From contig NZ_JQMJ01000002.1 in assembly GCF_000744655.1 (NCBI RefSeq), forward strand, positions 1 to 64,000: a stretch of 64,000 bases of DNA. Reading direction: 5' to 3'. Shown here in pieces: positions 1-8,429 of the stretch; position 1 is the stretch's first letter; every line of letters begins with the position of its first letter. The stretch is from Streptacidiphilus rugosus AM-16. GTDB lineage: Bacteria > Actinomycetota > Actinomycetes > Streptomycetales > Streptomycetaceae. The notes under the pieces were generated by a model, which saw only the letters and a program-made list of their open reading frames with translations, did not search any database and was not told where the DNA came from. The position numbers were made by a program, and so were the translations under genes.

Positions 1-517
1 GCCGAGACCGGTACCCGGGGCCGGTAGTAGCACTCCAGCTCACGGCCGGTGAACCCGTTGCCGGTGCCATGCGCGAGGCCGGGCGCGGTGGCCGGTGGCG
101 TGGGTGGAAGGGGGGAACGACGGCAGCGCCACGATGTCGTCCTCGGCGGCCAGGTGCAGGGATGCCGTCGTCGGCGGTACGGAACGCGATCACGAGGTCG
201 ACTCCCCCGCCGCGCGGGTCCGTCGGCAGGCCGTGGCCCTCCAGGACCCGGCTCAGCTGGGACGGCGCGATGCCCGCGGCCGTGCTGAGGGTGCGCCGGT
301 TCGCGTAGGGGCCGGAGGTGTCCGCGCGGGCCAGGGCGATCTCCTTCACCGTGCTCAGGCGGGCGTTCAGGCGCTGGAGGTCTGCGACCAGCTCGACCAA
401 CTCGTCGAAGTCCGTCGCCGTGGGCGGTGCCACAGGAGCCCCGCGCAACGCGCCGGCCAGCACACGGGCCAGATCGTCCGTGATGTCGAACCGCTCCCCG
501 CCGATCTCTACCCGCAT
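1..517 (-). pseudogene. Frameshifted hypothetical protein with HTH-like segment, runs off left edge
   Basis: An ATG at 517 opens a minus-strand frame beginning MRVEIGGERFDI that reads well for about 120 codons. It includes a helix-turn-helix-like stretch (TLSTAAGIAPSQLSRVLEG). The frame degrades near 150. A second frame then gives LHLAAEDDIVALPSF, and a third near the edge gives HGTGNGFTGRELECYYRP. The three segments look like one protein broken by two small indels. The product may be a small DNA-binding regulator, but I do not recognise the family. The far end lies outside the window. Confidence 0.5.
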
Positions 518-1267
518 CCCCCACCGCCCTCAAAAGCTACACCTGACTCAAATGCTACAGAGGGGTGTTGTTTTCTCCGCACGGCACGCGCGGGGTGCCG
601 TGCGGGTGCCGTGCGGTTGTCGTGCGGTTGTCGTGCGGTTGTCGTGCGGGGGGCGATGAGGTCGGAAGGGCGCGGGGGTGTTCGGGCGTGGGTGGGTGGG
701 GTGTCGGGTTGTGTCCGGCTGCTGGTGGGTCCGGGTGGGTGGTCGGCGACGTGGCGTTGCGGCGTGCGACCGTCGGGCGCGGCGCTCGGGTTGGTCGGTG
801 TGGGGTGGCGGGTCCGTGTGCGGTCGCTGCGCCGTGGCTCTTCAAGGCCCGGGCTACCGGGCGTAGCGTCCACACCCATGACGCCGCCCGGCAGGCCTGC
901 GGATGCCGCCGGGCGCTGGGCGCTGGGCGCGGCGTGCCGCAGCCGCGCTGCTCTGGGTTTCGATCACTCGCGGCCGGTATGCCGGCACCGGCGTCGACCC
1001 GGCCCGGGCCTGGTTCGTGACCGGGAGCCGGCGGATCGGGTCGGACCCGCCGCCGCCGAGGTCGCGCGTGGGCTGGTGGAGTCGGTTTCGGTATCGCGTC
1101 GCGCGCCGGTGTGGCGGGGACAGGACGGTCGGGCCGGGTGTGGCCGTCGGCAGGGGCGGGGGCAGGGGCGCGGTGGTTCCGGCGGATCGGGTCGGGCATG
1201 GTGTCGTGGCGCTCGGGGCGGGGTTCTGGGCCGGTGTGCGGCGTTGGGATCCCCGCCCCGTTCCGGG
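518..1267. other. Intergenic stretch, no supported gene
   Basis: About 750 bases of G/T-rich sequence on the plus strand. The open frames here are proline/arginine-rich or glycine/valine-rich on both strands and look like compositional artefacts. The only structure seen is the short tandem repeat at 611-650. Confidence 0.5.
611..650. repeat. 11-bp tandem repeat
   Basis: Three consecutive copies of gtgcggttgtc start at 611, 622 and 633, with a partial fourth copy. Related gtgccgtgcgg units lie just upstream. The unit is too short and the copies too few to be a CRISPR array; it looks like slippage-prone noncoding sequence. Confidence 0.75.
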
Positions 1268-1936
1268 TCACAGGCTGTGGGCGGTGATGTCGCCGCGGTG
1301 GGTGGTGGCGCGGATGGTGAGCCCGGTGGCGCCGTCGTTCTTCAGGGCGTTGCTGACACGGCCGTGGCCGGTGCCGGCGTTCAGGGAGGCGGAGACGCCG
1401 GGGGCGGCGGCGACGGTGACGTGGCCGTCCTGGGTGCGCAGGTCGACGGTGCCGCGGTGGGCCTCGGCGACGGTGATGTCGCCGCGGTGGGTGGTGATCT
1501 GGGCCGGGCCGGTGATCCGGCCGATCTCCACGTTCCCGTCGACGGCGGTCAGGCGCAGGCTCGCGGCCTCGTCGACCTTGATGTGCTGGTAGGCGCCCTC
1601 GAAGACCAGGTCGCCCAGGCGTCCGACGACGCGCAGTTCACAGGCGTCGGCCTTGGTCTGGACGTGGGAGCCGGCGGGCAGCTGCACGGTGACCTGGACC
1701 GACCCGGACGGGCCGAACAGCTGGTTCTTCGGCTCGGCGGTGCTGATCCGCAGCACGCCGTCGGTGTGGGCGACCGAGACCTGCTCGGCGGCCTTCACGT
1801 CCCGGCTGCGGGACGGGTCGGCGGGGCGGACCTCCACGGTGATGTCGGTGCGGTCGGCGGCGATCAGGTGGACGCGTCCGGAGGGGATGCCCAGGACGGC
1901 GGTGACCGGGGCGGTGGCGGGGAACTTCTGCATCAT
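1268..1936 (-). CDS. DUF4097-family beta-strand repeat protein
   Basis: 222 residues, starting at one of two consecutive ATGs just after an AGGAGA ribosome site. The sequence shows recurring short beta-strand units (TTHRGDITVAEAH, TVDLRTQDGHVTV, IRATTHRGDITAH), the hallmark of DUF4097 proteins, which fold as a right-handed beta helix. No signal peptide or membrane segment is visible, so a cytoplasmic location is likely. It is divergent from the HTH regulator at 2164, with palindromic sites between them. DUF4097 genes often sit beside such regulators, so it is probably the regulated partner. Molecular function is unknown. Confidence 0.8.
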   Translation of the reverse strand: MMQKFPATAPVTAVLGIPSGRVHLIAADRTDITVEVRPADPSRSRDVKAAEQVSVAHTDGVLRISTAEPKNQLFGPSGSVQVTVQLPAGSHVQTKADACELRVVGRLGDLVFEGAYQHIKVDEAASLRLTAVDGNVEIGRITGPAQITTHRGDITVAEAHRGTVDLRTQDGHVTVAAAPGVSASLNAGTGHGRVSNALKNDGATGLTIRATTHRGDITAHSL

Positions 1937-1970
1937 GCTCTCCTGTGTGCGTTGCTGTTTCTGATGTCGA

Positions 1971-2081
1971 GAACGCTACGTTGCGTTCTAGGTTTCGGCA
2001 ACACACTTGTTGCGCCAAATCAGCTTCAGTACAGGTCAATGCCTGGATTTCGTTGCACCGAGCTTAGATCTAACGCAACGA
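1971..2081. promoter_or_regulatory. Palindromic operator sites between divergent DUF4097 and regulator genes
   Basis: Two inverted repeats share the same core. GAACGC-6 nt-GCGTTC lies at 1971-1988, and TCGTTGC-18 nt-GCAACGA at 2050-2081. A further gaacgcta half-site lies at 2116. The location between divergent genes and the common CGTTGC/GCAACG element suggest binding by the adjacent HTH protein (2164-2877), which would then repress both directions. The binding itself is inferred. Confidence 0.55.
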
Positions 2082-2163
2082 CAGGAGGAGGGATTCGTTG
2101 CATTGATGTGGAGTGAACGCTAGGGTGGCGGCGAAGAGGACAGCTCACACGAGGGAGACGCAG

Positions 2164-2877
2164 GTGCCGGGAGGCCGACTCACCGCACAGGAACGCCAGC
2201 AGATCGCCTCAGGGCTGGCCGACGACCTCCCCTACGCCGAAATCGCCCGCCGCCTGGACCGCCCCACCTCCACCGTCACCCGCGAGGTCGAACGCAACGG
2301 CGGCCCCACCGCCTACCGCGCCGACCTCGCCCACCGCGCCACCGAACACCGCGCCCGCCGCCGCAAGCAGGCCGCACCCCGCGGCCCGGGCCCGGCGGGG
2401 CGCGGACGCGACGACGTCGCGCTGCGGGAGTACGAGGAGAGCTTCACCACCCTGCTGATGGGCCAGGGCCTGCCCCGGATGACCGCCCGGGTCCTGACCC
2501 GCCTGATGACCGCCGACACCGGCGTCACCGCCGCCGAACTGGCCACCGGCCTCGACATCAGCGCGGCGTCCGTCTCCAAGGCCATCACCTTCCTGGAGGC
2601 ACAGGGCCTGACCCGCCGCGAACGCGACGAACGCCGCCGCGAGCGCTACTTCGTCGACGAGGACGTCTGGTACCAATCCACCATCGCCGCCGCACACGGC
2701 ATCGCCCAGGTCGCCACCACCGCCCGCCAAGGCATCCCCGTCCTGGGACCCGACACCCCCGCCGCCACCCGCCTGGAAAACATCGCCCGCTTCAGCGACT
2801 TCATCAGCGAAACCATGCTCCACGCCGCCGAACAGGTCCGCGCCATCCTCCACACCAAACCCCCCACCACCCACTGA
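2164..2877 (+). CDS. HTH transcriptional regulator (IS30-type HTH plus MarR-like domain)
   Basis: 237 residues from the GTG at 2164, chosen because GAGGGAGACGCAG lies directly before it; an in-frame GTG at 2113 lacks a good ribosome site. Residues about 5-45 form an HTH_38/IS30-type motif (LTAQERQQIASGLADDL, then TSTVTREVERNGG). An Arg-rich linker follows. From about residue 95 a MarR/GbsR-like winged helix is visible (TAAELATGLDISAASVSKAI, then RRERDERRRERYFVDED). It probably controls the divergent DUF4097 gene and itself through the repeats at 1971-2081. The ligand is unknown. Confidence 0.8.
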   Translation: MPGGRLTAQERQQIASGLADDLPYAEIARRLDRPTSTVTREVERNGGPTAYRADLAHRATEHRARRRKQAAPRGPGPAGRGRDDVALREYEESFTTLLMGQGLPRMTARVLTRLMTADTGVTAAELATGLDISAASVSKAITFLEAQGLTRRERDERRRERYFVDEDVWYQSTIAAAHGIAQVATTARQGIPVLGPDTPAATRLENIARFSDFISETMLHAAEQVRAILHTKPPTTH

Positions 2878-2901
2878 CCGGCCAACCCCCAAGCCACGAA
2901 C

Positions 2902-3609
2902 GTGGCCACCACCGACGCGACTGTGCCGGACACGGTGATGACCGAGCCGATCCACCAGGCCCTCGCCAGCCGGGATCTGACACCGGGAGAGCACTACGTC
3001 GACTCCGGCTACCCGTCCGTGGCGCTCGTCGCCTCCTCCCTCAAGGATTTCGGAACCGTGCTGGTCAGCCCGCTATTGGGCGACTGCTCACCCCAGGGCC
3101 GGTCCAGCGCCGGCTACGACCGGACCGCGTTCGCCGTCGACTTCGAACAGCAGCACGCGATCTGCCCGCAGGGCCACGCCAGCTCCTCCTGGAGCCCCTG
3201 CACCCAGCGCGGCAACGACGCCGTGGTCATCAAGTTCGCCAAAACCACCTGTGCACCCTGCCCGACACGCGACCGGTGCACCACCTCGAAAGCCGGATAC
3301 CGGCAGCTCACGGTCCTGCCCCGCCAGCTCCACGAACTCCAGCAAGCCGGCCGTCTCGCCCAGGCCACCCGCGACTGGCGGCACAAGTACCGGCTACGCG
3401 CCGGCGTCGAAGGCACCGTCCACCAGGCCGTCGCGGTCACCGGCACCCGCCGTGCCCGCTACCGAGGCCTGGCCAGAACCCACCTCGAACACGTCTACAG
3501 CGCCGTCGCCCTCAACCTGATCCGGCTCCACGCCTGGTGGAACGGCCACTCCCTGGACCGAACCAGAACCAGCCACCTCGCCCGCCTCGAACTCGCCCTG
3601 GCAGCCTGA
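2902..3609 (+). pseudogene. IS1182-family transposase, C-terminal half only
   Basis: The frame encodes the later part of an IS1182-type DDE transposase: HYVDSGYPS around the second catalytic Asp, a cysteine cluster (CAPCPTRDRCT), and the C-terminal RAGVEGTVHQAVAV with the catalytic Glu. The N-terminal half with the first Asp is absent. The remnant begins 25 bases after the regulator stop. An IS5-type element starts 18 bases after its stop codon. It is a non-functional fragment. Confidence 0.8.
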
Positions 3610-3626
3610 CCGAATTAACCATCAGA

Positions 3627-4514
3627 GAGCCTTTTCAGAGTGGGCACCGATCGGGTGATGTCTCCCGGCACCGCTGACCGCAGGAGAACGCCCGAGGCCC
3701 TCGGGGTGTTGAGAGAGGTGCTTGAAGTCTCAACTCATCACCCAGAGCGCCTCGTTGGTCACATATCCTGCCGCACTCGACCTGCCCCATGCGATCGTCG
3801 AGTGGGTCACCCATGCTGATTGTCACCCGTGAGGGTGACCGCCGGTGCAAGCTCCGCCCGTCCCAGCGCGCCCTGATCGCGCTGGTGTACCTGCGCAAAC
3901 ACGACACCCTGGCCCAGCTCGCGGCCGGCTTCGGGATCAGCGTCGGCACCGCGCACGCCTACGTGCATCAGGTCATCGGCCTCCTCGCCCACCGGGCGCC
4001 GGGTCTGACCCGGGCACTACGCGAGGCCAATGAGGAGTACGTGCTGGTCGACGGCACCCCTCGCACCGCGCGACCGGGTCGGCGACGGCCGCGCCGACTA
4101 CAGCGGAAAACACCGCCGCCACGGCGTGAACCTGCAGGTCATCACCGGTCCCGGCGGCAACCTGCTCTGGGTCTCCCGCCCGCTGCCGGGCCGCACCCAC
4201 GACCTCACCGCCGCCAGGCGTCACCGCGTCATCGCCACCTGCGCACGGCTGCGGATCCCTGCCCTCGCCGACCTGGCCTACACCGGAGCGGGCCCGGGTG
4301 TCGCCGTCCCGGTCCGCCGCCGACCGAAGCGGGAGCTCACCGCGAAGGAGAGGTCGCTGAACAAGGGCCACGCCCGGCTCCGCTGCCCGGTCGAACGAGG
4401 CGTCGCGACCCTCAAGCGCTGGCGGATCTTCCGCCATGCCCGCTGCAGCCCCAGCCGACTCGCGTCAGCAGCCAAGGCGGTGCTCACCCTGGAGAGGCAA
4501 CGCTGAAAACGCTC
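3627..4514 (+). mobile_element. IS5-family element, 888 bp, with 3-bp target duplication
   Basis: The ends form an imperfect inverted repeat: GAGCCTTTTCAGAGTG at 3627 against GAGCGTTTTCAGCGTTG read inward from 4514. The element is flanked by AGA (3624-3626) and AGA (4515-4517), the 3-bp duplication expected of the IS427-like group. It encloses one DDE transposase reading frame broken by frameshifts. A truncated relative of its 3' end lies at 41072-41310. Confidence 0.75.
3755..4506 (+). pseudogene. IS5-family DDE transposase, frameshifted
   Basis: Read across frames the protein contains [16 protein letters not shown], then an HTH region ([20 protein letters not shown]), VLVDGT with the first Asp, [14 protein letters not shown], and the C-terminal [19 protein letters not shown] with the catalytic Glu. 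Breaks occur near 3811 and 4055, each consistent with one extra C in a C-run. IS427-group elements can use programmed frameshifting, but two breaks at C-runs fit decay or sequence error better. Confidence 0.75.
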
Positions 4515-4658
4515 AGAGTCCCGATCGAGGAGAAACCCTAGCCAGCCGCCCAGCAGTCCAGCGCTGGCAGTTGCCCGAAGGAACGACCGGACCGCCCTAC
4601 CCTGCGGCCCACCGCCGCTGGAACTGTTGTTTGGGTAGCGGATAGAAGTGGAGCCATA

Positions 4659-6308
4659 ATGGAAGCCAATCCAAATACTTTGCTTAGTAATCTCCAGAGC
4701 AGCGCTCCCTCGGCGGAATTCACGCTCCTACTGAATTATCTCTGGGAGCAGTCTCCCACGTGGTGGGATGCCTTCCAGAACTGGGACGACTTCCTGGCCT
4801 TCGCCATCGACAGCTACGGCCCCACAATCGCCAGTATCGGGGGCTGCCAGCTCGACGTGCTGGACAGGGCCCTGGACGCCCACAGCGACCCCAGCAGCGC
4901 CGGGAAGTACGCGGAGATCAAGCGCATCCTATTGCTGGCCTACGCGCAGCCCGCCGCGTCGACCATCCCTGTGACTGAGGAAAGCAAGGACCAAAAGGAC
5001 AGGCGTCGGCAAGAACTGGCCGTCTATAAAACCGTCCGCCAGCTTGCAAAGGATGACAAAACCTACGCGGCCTACGACCCCACCTGGGAGTGCGCATACG
5101 ACCCCGTCGATGATATTTACCTGTGGCGCAAGTCTAACCCGTCTAACGCGGGCGCGTGGGGCACTGCACTGCCACCGTATGCGAAGCCAAGGGCTCGTTA
5201 CACCGGCATAGCGAAATACGATGAGAAGGGTTGGTGGTACGGCATAGACAGCATGGGAAGCAAATCAAACCCGGAGGAGCGCTGGAGGTACATCAAGAGC
5301 ACGAGCAAGCCCACCGGAAAAGAAGACCCAGTGCGGTGGCTCACTCTTCGAGAATACGAACTGGCCACCACACCACTCAGGCCGAACAGATACGAGTACA
5401 CGATCACAACGCCCGGAGGGCGGACCGCCACGCAACCGCTGAAGGGTCCCCTGCTCGATCTCCTCCAGGGAAAGTCGTGGTACCAGGACGTCCTGCTTCC
5501 CGACGCCGGCGAGGTGAAAAAAGACGGGATTTCGGCTTGGGTCATACCCGGCAGCCTTGGCAATGCCACGTTGCATGTGTCCGTCTCCCCGTCCGGCCTT
5601 AAGGCCCAAAATCGGGCCGCGCTGGCCGGGTACCCATCAGAGGGGGCCGACGTGTCGTTTGTCGGGTTCGAGGGCCTTGTCATCGTTGCTGGGCAGGACT
5701 CGGCAACTGACCTCGCGTACCAGATCCTGCGCGATTTTGCGGGGGAAGAGGGAAAGGTTCGCTTCGCCAAGACGGGGGCGAGAACCGTCGCCAAGGTATT
5801 CGGCAAGAGGCTCGGCGCCCGCGACTCCATGCAGCTGCTGACCGATGCAGATCAGGCAACAAAGAGCTATTTGATGAAGCTCTACGAAGACACTCGCGGA
5901 CGAAGCGTGGAGGAAGCCACCCCGCAGTCGGGGGCACCGAATCAGCCCGCCGCCGAAATCAGGCTTCCAGGAAACGGACCCGCCCTTCTCGAACTTTCCT
6001 CCGACCAGTGGAGCGCCGTGTACAAGAAGCTAAAGGAGTCCAATCCAATCGCGAACGATCCAGAATTTCCGAGTTATATCAAATTCATCAACGCGGTAAT
6101 AGAGTACAAAAAATCACCATCTCTAAGCACAGCCAAGGGGGTCCTCCATTATTGCAAGGAGAACGATATCCGCCCGGGGCACTCCATAGCCTCTTACGAG
6201 AAGATGAAGGGTACGTTGTTTGATTCTGCCTTCAATCGAGTTTCCATAATAGTCCTAAAGGACCACGACGTGCAGAAGGCGTTGATGCAGGTCCTTGCTC
6301 GGGCCTGA
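4659..6308 (+). CDS. Unrecognised 549-residue protein of lower G+C
   Basis: ATG at 4659 is preceded by GTGGAG. The codon use is visibly more A/T-rich than the neighbours (many AAA, AAT, ATA), suggesting foreign origin. No signal peptide, membrane segment or known catalytic motif is evident. The N-terminal about 110 residues are predicted helical and Trp-rich (LWEQSPTWWDAFQNWDDF). A charged linker follows (EESKDQKDRRRQ). Residues about 130-290 are rich in Trp/Tyr and beta-like. The middle contains GFEGLVIVAGQDSATDLAY, and the C-terminal third is Lys-rich and helical. It stands alone between an IS5 and an IS1380 element. I do not assign a function; a cargo, effector or defence role cannot be excluded. 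Confidence 0.75.
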   Translation: MEANPNTLLSNLQSSAPSAEFTLLLNYLWEQSPTWWDAFQNWDDFLAFAIDSYGPTIASIGGCQLDVLDRALDAHSDPSSAGKYAEIKRILLLAYAQPAASTIPVTEESKDQKDRRRQELAVYKTVRQLAKDDKTYAAYDPTWECAYDPVDDIYLWRKSNPSNAGAWGTALPPYAKPRARYTGIAKYDEKGWWYGIDSMGSKSNPEERWRYIKSTSKPTGKEDPVRWLTLREYELATTPLRPNRYEYTITTPGGRTATQPLKGPLLDLLQGKSWYQDVLLPDAGEVKKDGISAWVIPGSLGNATLHVSVSPSGLKAQNRAALAGYPSEGADVSFVGFEGLVIVAGQDSATDLAYQILRDFAGEEGKVRFAKTGARTVAKVFGKRLGARDSMQLLTDADQATKSYLMKLYEDTRGRSVEEATPQSGAPNQPAAEIRLPGNGPALLELSSDQWSAVYKKLKESNPIANDPEFPSYIKFINAVIEYKKSPSLSTAKGVLHYCKENDIRPGHSIASYEKMKGTLFDSAFNRVSIIVLKDHDVQKALMQVLARA

Positions 6309-6669
6309 ATCGTTCATGGCGGCCTTATATACCCAGGCCGCTCGACACTCCGCCCGCCAGGAAGCTTACTCGACCAGTGGCTCTAACCCACACCGGACGG
6401 CGTCCAAACACGGCGGAATTCACGAAGCGCCAACGTGTCCACCCGGCACTACAGACGGCCCAGTCCCTGGTGCTTAATCCCACCGGAAGCGTGGTGCTCG
6501 TATGACCCGACTAACCTCGCTGTTTCGGTTCGCGTTGGCTGATCTGGGGTGATCCCTGTGGCCGGGGTCGCGGGGCTGTTGTCGGACGGTGGGCATGCCG
6601 GTGGCCCGGCGCGGTGGCCGGGTGCTCCGGGGTCCTCGGGTCGTGGGTGGTCAGCGGTGAGGTCGTCGG

Positions 6670-8073
6670 TCAGGTGGCCGGTCGGGGCAGGGCGACGAGG
6701 CGGTTGAACGCGGTGGTCAGTTCGTGGCGCCAGGGCCAGGTGGCGGCGATCCGCAGACGCAGGCGACGGCCTCCGCGGGTGATCCGAGCGGCTGCGTGTA
6801 GCACGCGGTAGCGCAGTTTCTTGGGCTGGGCGGTGGCCAACTCGCCCTCCAGCAGCAGGATTCTGGTCCAGGCGAGCAGGTCGATCGCGGTCAGGGACAG
6901 CTCCAGCCAGGCCTGGTTGATCGCGAAGTGGCGGGAGGGGAAGCGGCCGAAGCCGGTGGTCTTGCCGCAGCGGATGTGGTCCTCGACCCGCGCGTGGGCT
7001 CGGTGTCGGACCTCCAGGTACTGGATGGAGCCGCCGGCGGCGGGCGTGTCGGTGAGGAAGACCTGGTGACGCATGCCTTCGTCCTGGTCGAACAGGGACA
7101 GCTGGGCTCCGGGATGGGGGCGCTCGCGGCGGACGATGAGGCGGGTGCCGTCCGGGTATCCGGTGAGGTCGACCAATCCGGTCAGCTCGGCGACCTCGGC
7201 ACCCGCGCGCAGGGTGCCGTCCTGTTCGAGGGCGGGGTGCCAGACCTGGTCGGGCAGGACCCGGATGGCCTTGCGGACCGGTTCGGTGACGGCGTGCCCG
7301 ACGGAGAAGGTGGTGCGGATCCCGCGCTTTCGCAGGTCGCGGAGGTGGTTGAGGAAGGCCTTCGCGCCGCCGGCGCTGTCGGCGCGGACGAGGATCTCGG
7401 TGCCGTGGCGGTGGGCGTCGGGGATCTGTGCGAGGGCCTGGTCCAGGACGGTGATGTGGTCGGCCGCGGTGTTCGCTCCGGCGTTGCCCGGCCGCAGGAT
7501 GCCGGCGAGGGCCTCGCCGGTGTTGTCGAGGAAGCACAGCAGCGGGTGGTAGCCGAAGCCGCGTTTGTAGGTGGCGGCGGCCTGTTCCTTCTCGGAGTGG
7601 CAGGTGACCAGGGTCGCGTCGATGTCCAGGACCAGACCCGGCAGTTCACGCCCTCCCGCTTGTGAGCCGGGTATGGGGCGTCCGGTCTCGTCGACCTGCA
7701 GCCAGGCGACCTCGCGGGCGGTGGCCCCGGCTGCCCGCAGCGTGTTCAGGGCTGTTTCGTCGATGCCGGCCAGCACGCGCCAGGCGGTCGGGGTGGACGC
7801 GACGGGGCCGAACACGTCGGCCTGGTCGCGCAGCACGGCCAGGTCGGCGATCGCTTCGCCGCCGTCGGCGAGCATGACCGCGAGGTCCACCGCGACGCGG
7901 CCGGGGTCGTGTCCGGTCCCGCGCGGTCGCAGCCGGTGCAGGGCCTCGCTGAAGGCGCCGGTCAGCGTGGTGGCGTCGGCAAGATCCGCGAGCAGACGCG
8001 AGCCGGCGTGGCTGACCACCCCGTTCCCGTCGGCGCTGACGACGAGCTTGGGGCGAGACCGGGTAGTGTGCAC
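6670..8073 (-). CDS. IS1380-family transposase (copy 1)
   Basis: 467 residues, starting at a GTG. DDE transposase of the IS1380 family, in order: an N-terminal helical region, VLDIDATLVTCHSEKEQA around the first Asp, ILVRADSAGG around the second, and HIRCGKTTGFGRFPSR near the C-terminus. The predicted protein is the same as that of copy 2 at 34162-35565, so one derives recently from the other. The frame is intact. Its promoter-side terminal 62 bp have been moved away by the IS110 insertion, which may cut it off from one transposon end. Confidence 0.93.
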   Translation of the reverse strand: MHTTRSRPKLVVSADGNGVVSHAGSRLLADLADATTLTGAFSEALHRLRPRGTGHDPGRVAVDLAVMLADGGEAIADLAVLRDQADVFGPVASTPTAWRVLAGIDETALNTLRAAGATAREVAWLQVDETGRPIPGSQAGGRELPGLVLDIDATLVTCHSEKEQAAATYKRGFGYHPLLCFLDNTGEALAGILRPGNAGANTAADHITVLDQALAQIPDAHRHGTEILVRADSAGGAKAFLNHLRDLRKRGIRTTFSVGHAVTEPVRKAIRVLPDQVWHPALEQDGTLRAGAEVAELTGLVDLTGYPDGTRLIVRRERPHPGAQLSLFDQDEGMRHQVFLTDTPAAGGSIQYLEVRHRAHARVEDHIRCGKTTGFGRFPSRHFAINQAWLELSLTAIDLLAWTRILLLEGELATAQPKKLRYRVLHAAARITRGGRRLRLRIAATWPWRHELTTAFNRLVALPRPAT

Positions 8074-8224
8074 GCAGAAAGTGCCTTCCCACTGGAACGA
8101 CTGGGACCTTAAACAAGCCTCATCGTTGCAGCTCAGCAACGTAGCGCGCCTTCGGCGTGCGCCGGGGGGCGGGTAAATCCGGTGCGCGTGCCGTGGGTGC
8201 GTCTGTGCGCTGTGGGCTGGCGTG

Positions 8225-8395
8225 TCGGTGGCCGGGACCATGGTGCTGCCGTCCCGGCCAGCACCGTTGCCTTCTGTGATACCTCGCAGTTCGTAGCTCA
8301 GCATGGTGGTGAGGGCCGCCGCGGGAACCGTGGACTGTTGCCTGAGCACGAGCGTCAGATTCCTGATCCTCCAGTGCCCTCCCGGGGCGGCACCC
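8225..8395 (+). ncRNA. Candidate IS110 bridge RNA
   Basis: The leader holds a perfect 9-bp hairpin (8230-8238 with 8251-8259). After it comes a loop with TGCCTTCTG (8268-8276) and AGCTCAG (8295-8301), which match the two sides of the empty target. A second loop follows, closed by a stem of 11 pairs in 12 (8315-8326 with 8380-8391). It contains GTTGC (8337-8341) and GCGTCAG (8352-8358), which match the two ends of the element. A 5' hairpin, then a target loop, then a donor loop is the published architecture of IS110-group bridge RNAs. Exact RNA ends are guesses. Confidence 0.75.
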
Positions 8396-8429
8396 GTCAC
8401 GACCACCGCCGACCCGAAGGGAGCGGGGC

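Noticed and set aside
611..650. Possible CRISPR-like repeat
   Set aside because: The units are 11 bp, directly tandem, without spacers.
95..2116. A 673-codon plus-strand open frame over the DUF4097 gene
   Set aside because: It is antisense to a clear DUF4097 gene, lacks known motifs and has Gly/Val/Arg-rich composition typical of GC-rich shadows.
3627..4514. Programmed frameshift in the IS5 element as in the IS427 group
   Set aside because: There are two breaks, each explained by an extra C in a C-run, and no slippery heptamer was seen; decay or error is simpler.
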